From Klebsiella pneumoniae (GTDB taxonomy: Bacteria; Myxococcota_A; UBA796; SXON01), in the NCBI GenBank assembly GCA_945862325.1, contig CAMAXZ010000034.1:1-45716 (forward strand): DNA of 45,716 nucleotides. The letters are read 5' to 3'. The notes under the pieces are model-generated. The model was not told where the DNA came from. It made no database searches and was given only the letters and a program-made list of their open reading frames with translations. Positions 42,118 to 45,716 of the stretch are shown here, piece by piece. Within the stretch, counting starts at the first letter, position 1, and every line of letters begins with the position of its first letter. The position numbers were made by a program, and so were the translations under genes.

Positions 42118-44027
42118 GGGCGGCGACGACCTGGGTCGGCGCCGCGCTGCTCGCGGCGGCGTACGTCGCCGTCGACCCGGCGCGCACGATCGCGGGCCCC
42201 GCGCTTTCGGACGCCGCGCGCGGCCTCCTCGCGGCCATACTCTGCGCCGGCGCGCTGACGGCCTTCGGAGGGGCGCTCCTCGCGCGGCTGGGCCCCGCGC
42301 ACGCGTTCGGCGCCGCGCGAGCGCCGTTCGGGTTCGCCCTCGGCCTCGGCGTGGCGGGCGCGGTCCTCCTGCCGTTGGCCGCGGCAGGGGGTGGCGGTTG
42401 GCCGGCGGCCGGGGCGCTGCTCGCGATGGGCGCGGGTGGCGTGCTCTTCGGAGGTCTCCGCGGTGCGCTCGGCGAGTCGCGAACGCCGCCGGCGGCGCTC
42501 CTGGTCGCGGTGGTCTTCTTGCTGATCCCCCCGCTCTTCGAGGCCCTGGCGCCGCCCACCGACACCGACGAGCTCTACTACCAGCTCGCGCTGGCGCGTC
42601 GTGTGGCGCACGGCGAGCTGGTCGGCGGGCTCCTGCACCCGGACGGCAGCCGCCCCCTCCCCGTGCAGCTCGTGCATGCGGCGCTGTTCGCCGCCGGCGG
42701 CGAGGCCGCGCCCCGCCTGTTTCACCTGCTCACGGTGTGTGTCGTGCTGTACGCGGTGTTCGCGCTCGCGGAGGCCCGCCACGGCGCGGGCGCCGGCAGC
42801 TTCCCGGTCCTCGCGCTCGTCGGCTCCTGGAGCTTCGTCCGCGAAGCCGGCCTGGCGTACCCCGACCACGCGGTCGCGCTGTGGGTCCTGCTCGCCGCCG
42901 CGGCGGCGCTCGACGGCGCCCTGCGGTTCGCGGCGCTGCTCGCCGGCTTCGCGCTCGCCGCGAAGTACACCGCCGCCCCGGCGGTGCTCGCGATCGGCCT
43001 GTTTGCCGCGTTCGACGCCGTCCGTGCCCACGGCCTCGGCCCGGCGGCGCGCGTCGTCGCGGTCGGCGCCCTCGTCCTCGTCGGCCCGACGCTGCCGTGG
43101 TTGGCGCGCAACGCCCTCGACGGCCTGCACCCGCTGTTCCCGTATGCGGGATGGCCGGACATGGCCGACTTCACCTTCGTGCACCCCGAGAAGTACGGGA
43201 TGGGACACACGTGGGCGGACGCGGCGATGCTCCCGTGGCGGCTCGTCTTCGAGGCGCGGCACGACAGCTTCGCGTTCCTCGGGCGCCTCAACCTGGTGTG
43301 GGTGGCGTTGATCGGAGGCGGAGCGTGGGCGGCGCGGCGGGAGCCCGCGGCGCGCCGACTCGGGTTCGTGCTCCTCGTCACCTTCGCGGCCTGGGCGAAC
43401 GGCGCGCAGATCCTCCGCTGGCTCCTGCCCTTGTGTGGAGTCGCCGCGCTGTTCGGCGCGCCGTCCGTGCGCCTCGGCGTCGGGCCCCTGCTCGTCCTCA
43501 CGCTCGCGTCATTGCCCGCGAACCTCGCCCCCGCGCTCGCGCGCGCGTCCGAGCAGGCCCCGGCCGTCACCGGGCTCCGGACGCGCACGGAGTGGCTCGA
43601 CGACGCCCTGCCGGCCCACCGCGCGACGCGCTGGCTCAACGCCAACGTCGACGGCGACGAGCCGGTGGGGCTCTTGTTCGCCTGGCACGCGTACCTCCTC
43701 GATCATCCGACCGTGCTCGGGTCGGTGGAAGATCACGTGCCGACACGCTGGTGGTTGCGTCGCCACGGGGACGCCGCCCTGCGCGCGCTCCGGGCGCGCG
43801 GCGTGCGATGGTTGCTGGTCGGCGACGTGAGGTTCCTCCGGAAGAGCTACACGTTCCTGGACGACGCGACGTTCGCGCGCGCGTACGCCGAACCTCAGGC
43901 CCAGCTGCGACGCCTGCTGATGGCGGAGGCCACCCGCGCCTTCGCGCACGAGCGCTGGGAGGTGTGGCGCATCGACGTCGCGCCGGACCCGAAGATCGGT
44001 GTTGACACCACGGCGCCACAACGGTAG
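42114..44027 (+). CDS. GT-C family membrane glycosyltransferase (PMT/ArnT-like)
   Basis: The product has 637 aa from GTG 42114, which overlaps the previous stop. About 11-13 membrane helices lie in residues 1-500. The loop LAPPTDTDELYYQLALARR carries the acidic D-x-D-E motif placed like the catalytic loop of polyprenyl-phosphate-sugar GT-C enzymes. LAAKYTAAPAVLAIG and TLPWLARNALDGLHPLFPYAG are typical later loops. The C-terminal 130 residues form a soluble domain (RATRWLNANVDGDEPVGLLF, RGVRWLLVGDVRFL). It would transfer a lipid-linked sugar on the periplasmic side; acceptor unknown. A tRNA gene follows. Confidence 0.8.
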   Translation: MRAATTWVGAALLAAAYVAVDPARTIAGPALSDAARGLLAAILCAGALTAFGGALLARLGPAHAFGAARAPFGFALGLGVAGAVLLPLAAAGGGGWPAAGALLAMGAGGVLFGGLRGALGESRTPPAALLVAVVFLLIPPLFEALAPPTDTDELYYQLALARRVAHGELVGGLLHPDGSRPLPVQLVHAALFAAGGEAAPRLFHLLTVCVVLYAVFALAEARHGAGAGSFPVLALVGSWSFVREAGLAYPDHAVALWVLLAAAAALDGALRFAALLAGFALAAKYTAAPAVLAIGLFAAFDAVRAHGLGPAARVVAVGALVLVGPTLPWLARNALDGLHPLFPYAGWPDMADFTFVHPEKYGMGHTWADAAMLPWRLVFEARHDSFAFLGRLNLVWVALIGGGAWAARREPAARRLGFVLLVTFAAWANGAQILRWLLPLCGVAALFGAPSVRLGVGPLLVLTLASLPANLAPALARASEQAPAVTGLRTRTEWLDDALPAHRATRWLNANVDGDEPVGLLFAWHAYLLDHPTVLGSVEDHVPTRWWLRRHGDAALRALRARGVRWLLVGDVRFLRKSYTFLDDATFARAYAEPQAQLRRLLMAEATRAFAHERWEVWRIDVAPDPKIGVDTTAPQR

Positions 44028-44047
44028 ATGCGCGGTCGTTCCCACCC

Positions 44048-44130
44048 GCGGGGGTGGCGGAATGGCAGACGCGCTGCGCTCAGGACGCAGTGGGAGTAAT
44101 CCCTTAGGGGTTCAAGTCCCCTCCCCCGCA
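44048..44130 (+). tRNA. tRNA-Leu (anticodon CAG)
   Basis: The acceptor stem GCGGGGG pairs with CCCCCGC (44123-44129), with A73 at 44130. The encoded CCA follows at 44131-44133. D arm, anticodon stem CTGCG/CGCAG with loop CTCAGGA (anticodon CAG at 44081-44083), a long class II variable arm (TGGGAGTAATCCCT) and T arm GGGGTTCAAGTCCCC are all present. It reads CUG, a major Leu codon in this GC-rich genome. Confidence 0.96.
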
Positions 44131-44234
44131 CCACTCTCGTGTCGGCGCCGTGAAGCCTTCCGCGCGGCCGGCCCTTCACAGCGAAATCGCTTGCGGTGCC
44201 CGCGCCGGTCGTGGCATGGGGAGCCGAGCCCACC

Positions 44235-44762
44235 ATGCTGTTGCCCCTCTTGCTCGCTTGCGGGTCGAACCTGATCGTCGGCGCCGACTCCGCGGCCCCC
44301 CGCGACTCGGGCGACTCGGGTGACGGCATCGAGGCCGAGCTCGACCTGTCCCGATTCGAGGGCGAACGTCGGTTCTCGTACGACGCGCCCGAGCTGGGGC
44401 TCTACTGCGACGAGACGGTGGAGGAGTCGGGCGAGGCGATCGTGGAGGGGACCGCCACGTGGGGCGCCCTGCACGAGGCGTGTGAGCGCTGCACGCGCTT
44501 CTGGGCTGTGGTCCCGCGGGCCAGCCGCGCCTGCGAGTGGATCACGCTCGGCGCCAGCTGGCGGGGGCTCGAGGGTGAAGACACGAGCTCGGTGCTCCAC
44601 TTCTGGACGGCCGAAGGCAGCACGCTCATCTCTGGGGGCACCGCGGACGCCACGTGGGACGGCGCGCTCGTGCGCTTCGCGTACTCGGTCGACGTCGACC
44701 CGGTGGACCTGGCGATCAAGGGGGTGTTCGAGTTCCCGCGGATGGACGCCGATGCGCCGTGA
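44235..44762 (+). CDS. Small lipoprotein with C-x24-C-x2-C-x13-C domain
   Basis: The product has 175 aa. Signal MLLPLLLAC, then GSNLIVGADSAAPRDSGDSG, a short acidic linker. The domain has LGLYCDETVEESG, then LHEACERCTRFWAVV and SRACEWI. This layout resembles the middle domain of the redoxin lipoprotein at 246-1460, and both continue in beta strands (TADATWDGALVRFAYSVDV). I infer a shared envelope domain, not one I can name. It overlaps the ADP-ribose pyrophosphatase gene by 11 bp. Confidence 0.72.
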   Translation: MLLPLLLACGSNLIVGADSAAPRDSGDSGDGIEAELDLSRFEGERRFSYDAPELGLYCDETVEESGEAIVEGTATWGALHEACERCTRFWAVVPRASRACEWITLGASWRGLEGEDTSSVLHFWTAEGSTLISGGTADATWDGALVRFAYSVDVDPVDLAIKGVFEFPRMDADAP

Positions 44763-45267
44763 GGAGCTCCACGCCGGGCGCGTCGGGACCTACGGCGTGG
44801 AGACGGTGACGCTTCCAAACGGCCAGACCGTCGCGCTGCAGGTGCTGCGGCACCCGGGGGCTGCAGCCGTCCTGCCGATCCACGACGACGGCACGATCAC
44901 GCTCCTGCGCCAACACCGACACTGCGCGGGCGGAGAGCTGTGGGAGATCCCGGCGGGCAAGCTCGATCCAGGCGAGGGGCCGATGGACTGCGCCTCCCGC
45001 GAGCTGGCGGAAGAGGCGGGCCTCGCCGGCGAGCTTCGACCCCTCACCGCGATCTTCACCGCGCCGGCGTTCACCGACGAGCGGATTCACCTCTACGTGG
45101 CGACCGCCTTGCGGCCGGTGCCGGCGGCGCCCGAAGCGGACGAGGTGCTGACTCCGGTCCGGATGCCGTACGGCGACGCGCTCGCGATGGTGGAGCGGGG
45201 CGAGATCGTCGACGCGAAGACCGTGTGCGCGCTGCTCCTCGGGCGGGCCCACGCGCGCGGCCGCTGA
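44752..45267 (+). CDS. nudF: ADP-ribose pyrophosphatase-type Nudix hydrolase
   Basis: The product has 171 aa. It keeps a complete Nudix box: Gly69-x5-Glu75-x7-Arg83-Glu84-Leu-Ala-Glu87-Glu88-Ala-Gly-Leu, within IPAGKLDPGEGPMDCASREL. The segment LWEIPAGK and the following FTAPAFTDERIHLYVA and LRPVPAAPEADE match the ADPRase subfamily. It cleaves ADP-ribose to AMP and ribose 5-phosphate in the cytoplasm. ADP-ribose is also the ligand of characterised NrtR proteins, though this gene is 26 kb from nrtR. ATG 44752 lies inside the preceding lipoprotein gene. Confidence 0.9.
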   Translation: MRREELHAGRVGTYGVETVTLPNGQTVALQVLRHPGAAAVLPIHDDGTITLLRQHRHCAGGELWEIPAGKLDPGEGPMDCASRELAEEAGLAGELRPLTAIFTAPAFTDERIHLYVATALRPVPAAPEADEVLTPVRMPYGDALAMVERGEIVDAKTVCALLLGRAHARGR

Positions 45268-45378
45268 GCGCCGTCACGCCATCGGTGTCGCGGGCGCCCC
45301 GCCCCCTGCTCTCGGCGCCGCGGGCGCGCCTACGAAGGAACGCCGATTTTCGACCGTTCGCACCCCCGCCGGGGTGCG

Positions 45379-45394
45379 TGGCACGTATCCTGCA
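45379..45394 (+). promoter_or_regulatory. Sigma-54-type -24/-12 promoter candidate
   Basis: TGGCACGTATCCTGCA matches the sigma-54 consensus TGGCACG-N4-TTGCA at all but one fixed position. GG (45380-45381) and GC (45392-45393) are exactly 10 bp apart. The start would fall near 45405, leaving about 16 nt with GAGG before ATG 45421. An overlapping TATCCT (45386-45391) could instead be a -10 hexamer. No enhancer-binding site could be identified. Confidence 0.5.
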
Positions 45395-45420
45395 TTGAAC
45401 CCGGTCGACACGAGGTACCC

Positions 45421-45716
<296 letters not shown>

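Noticed and set aside
44134..44200. A hairpin (GTGAAG ... CTTCAC) after tRNA-Leu as its terminator
   Set aside because: The loop is about 18-20 nt and no T-run follows, so it does not look like an intrinsic terminator.

Overview
This is a dense, very GC-rich bacterial chromosome segment with about 41 genes and no gene-free stretch longer than roughly 210 bp. Many genes overlap by ATGA/GTGA junctions or tail-to-tail. The protein repertoire points to a Myxococcota-type (former deltaproteobacterial) bacterium. It has about a dozen short-signal lipoproteins, several with Asp-Thr repeat linkers encoded by (GACACC)n. It also has a MYXO-CTERM-like sorting tail, a protein with MopE-like 'DxDGDG...DCDD' metal-binding repeats, an OmpA protein with thrombospondin type-3 repeats, and PKD and FG-GAP lipoproteins. 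The lineage is inferred from style, not from a marker gene.

Layout: 1-4358 holds a ComEA-like fragment and four secreted or lipoprotein genes. 4366-7896 (minus) is a fadN-fadA beta-oxidation operon preceded by a palindrome closely resembling the Bacillus FadR operator. 8009-11061 (minus) holds a degenerate M16-peptidase-like protein, a LEA/WHy lipoprotein and a KAP P-loop NTPase. 11161-13718 holds a small unknown gene, bioB and bioF. 13789-18429 is a fully overlapping NAD operon, pncB-nadE-pncA-nrtR, with a palindrome over its candidate promoter. 18434-21016 holds sat and bioA, divergent over a symmetrical -10-like element. 21852-24087 (minus) is a methionine-salvage operon mtnD-mtnW(RuBisCO-like)-mtnB. 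24167-27717 holds an FG-GAP lipoprotein and an OmpA-family porin-like protein. 27725-30930 (minus) holds a second thiolase, an unusual enoyl-CoA-hydratase-like/GspE-N (MshEN-like) fusion, and a 3-hydroxyacyl-CoA dehydrogenase. 30977-33495 holds a lipoprotein, thiG and thiE. 33459-34122 (minus) holds two Cys-rich lipoproteins. 34197-36883 holds a GT4 glycosyltransferase and a TMTC-like membrane/TPR protein. 36870-38338 (minus) holds a HEAT protein and a beta-barrel candidate. 38409-41161 holds tandem PKD lipoproteins ending in a strong intrinsic terminator. 41299-44027 holds an unknown propeller-like protein and a GT-C membrane protein. The end holds tRNA-Leu(CAG), a lipoprotein, an ADP-ribose pyrophosphatase and a truncated Asp-Thr lipoprotein behind a sigma-54-like promoter.

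The metabolic genes form small operons (fatty acid oxidation, NAD salvage, methionine salvage, biotin, thiazole) separated by envelope genes. The most unusual item is the hydratase-like/MshEN-like fusion inside a thiolase-dehydrogenase operon. The most testable regulatory items are the FadR-like operator, the NAD-operon palindrome, and several -10-like elements placed so close to the ATG that the mRNAs would be leaderless. No mobile element, CRISPR array or prophage was seen.
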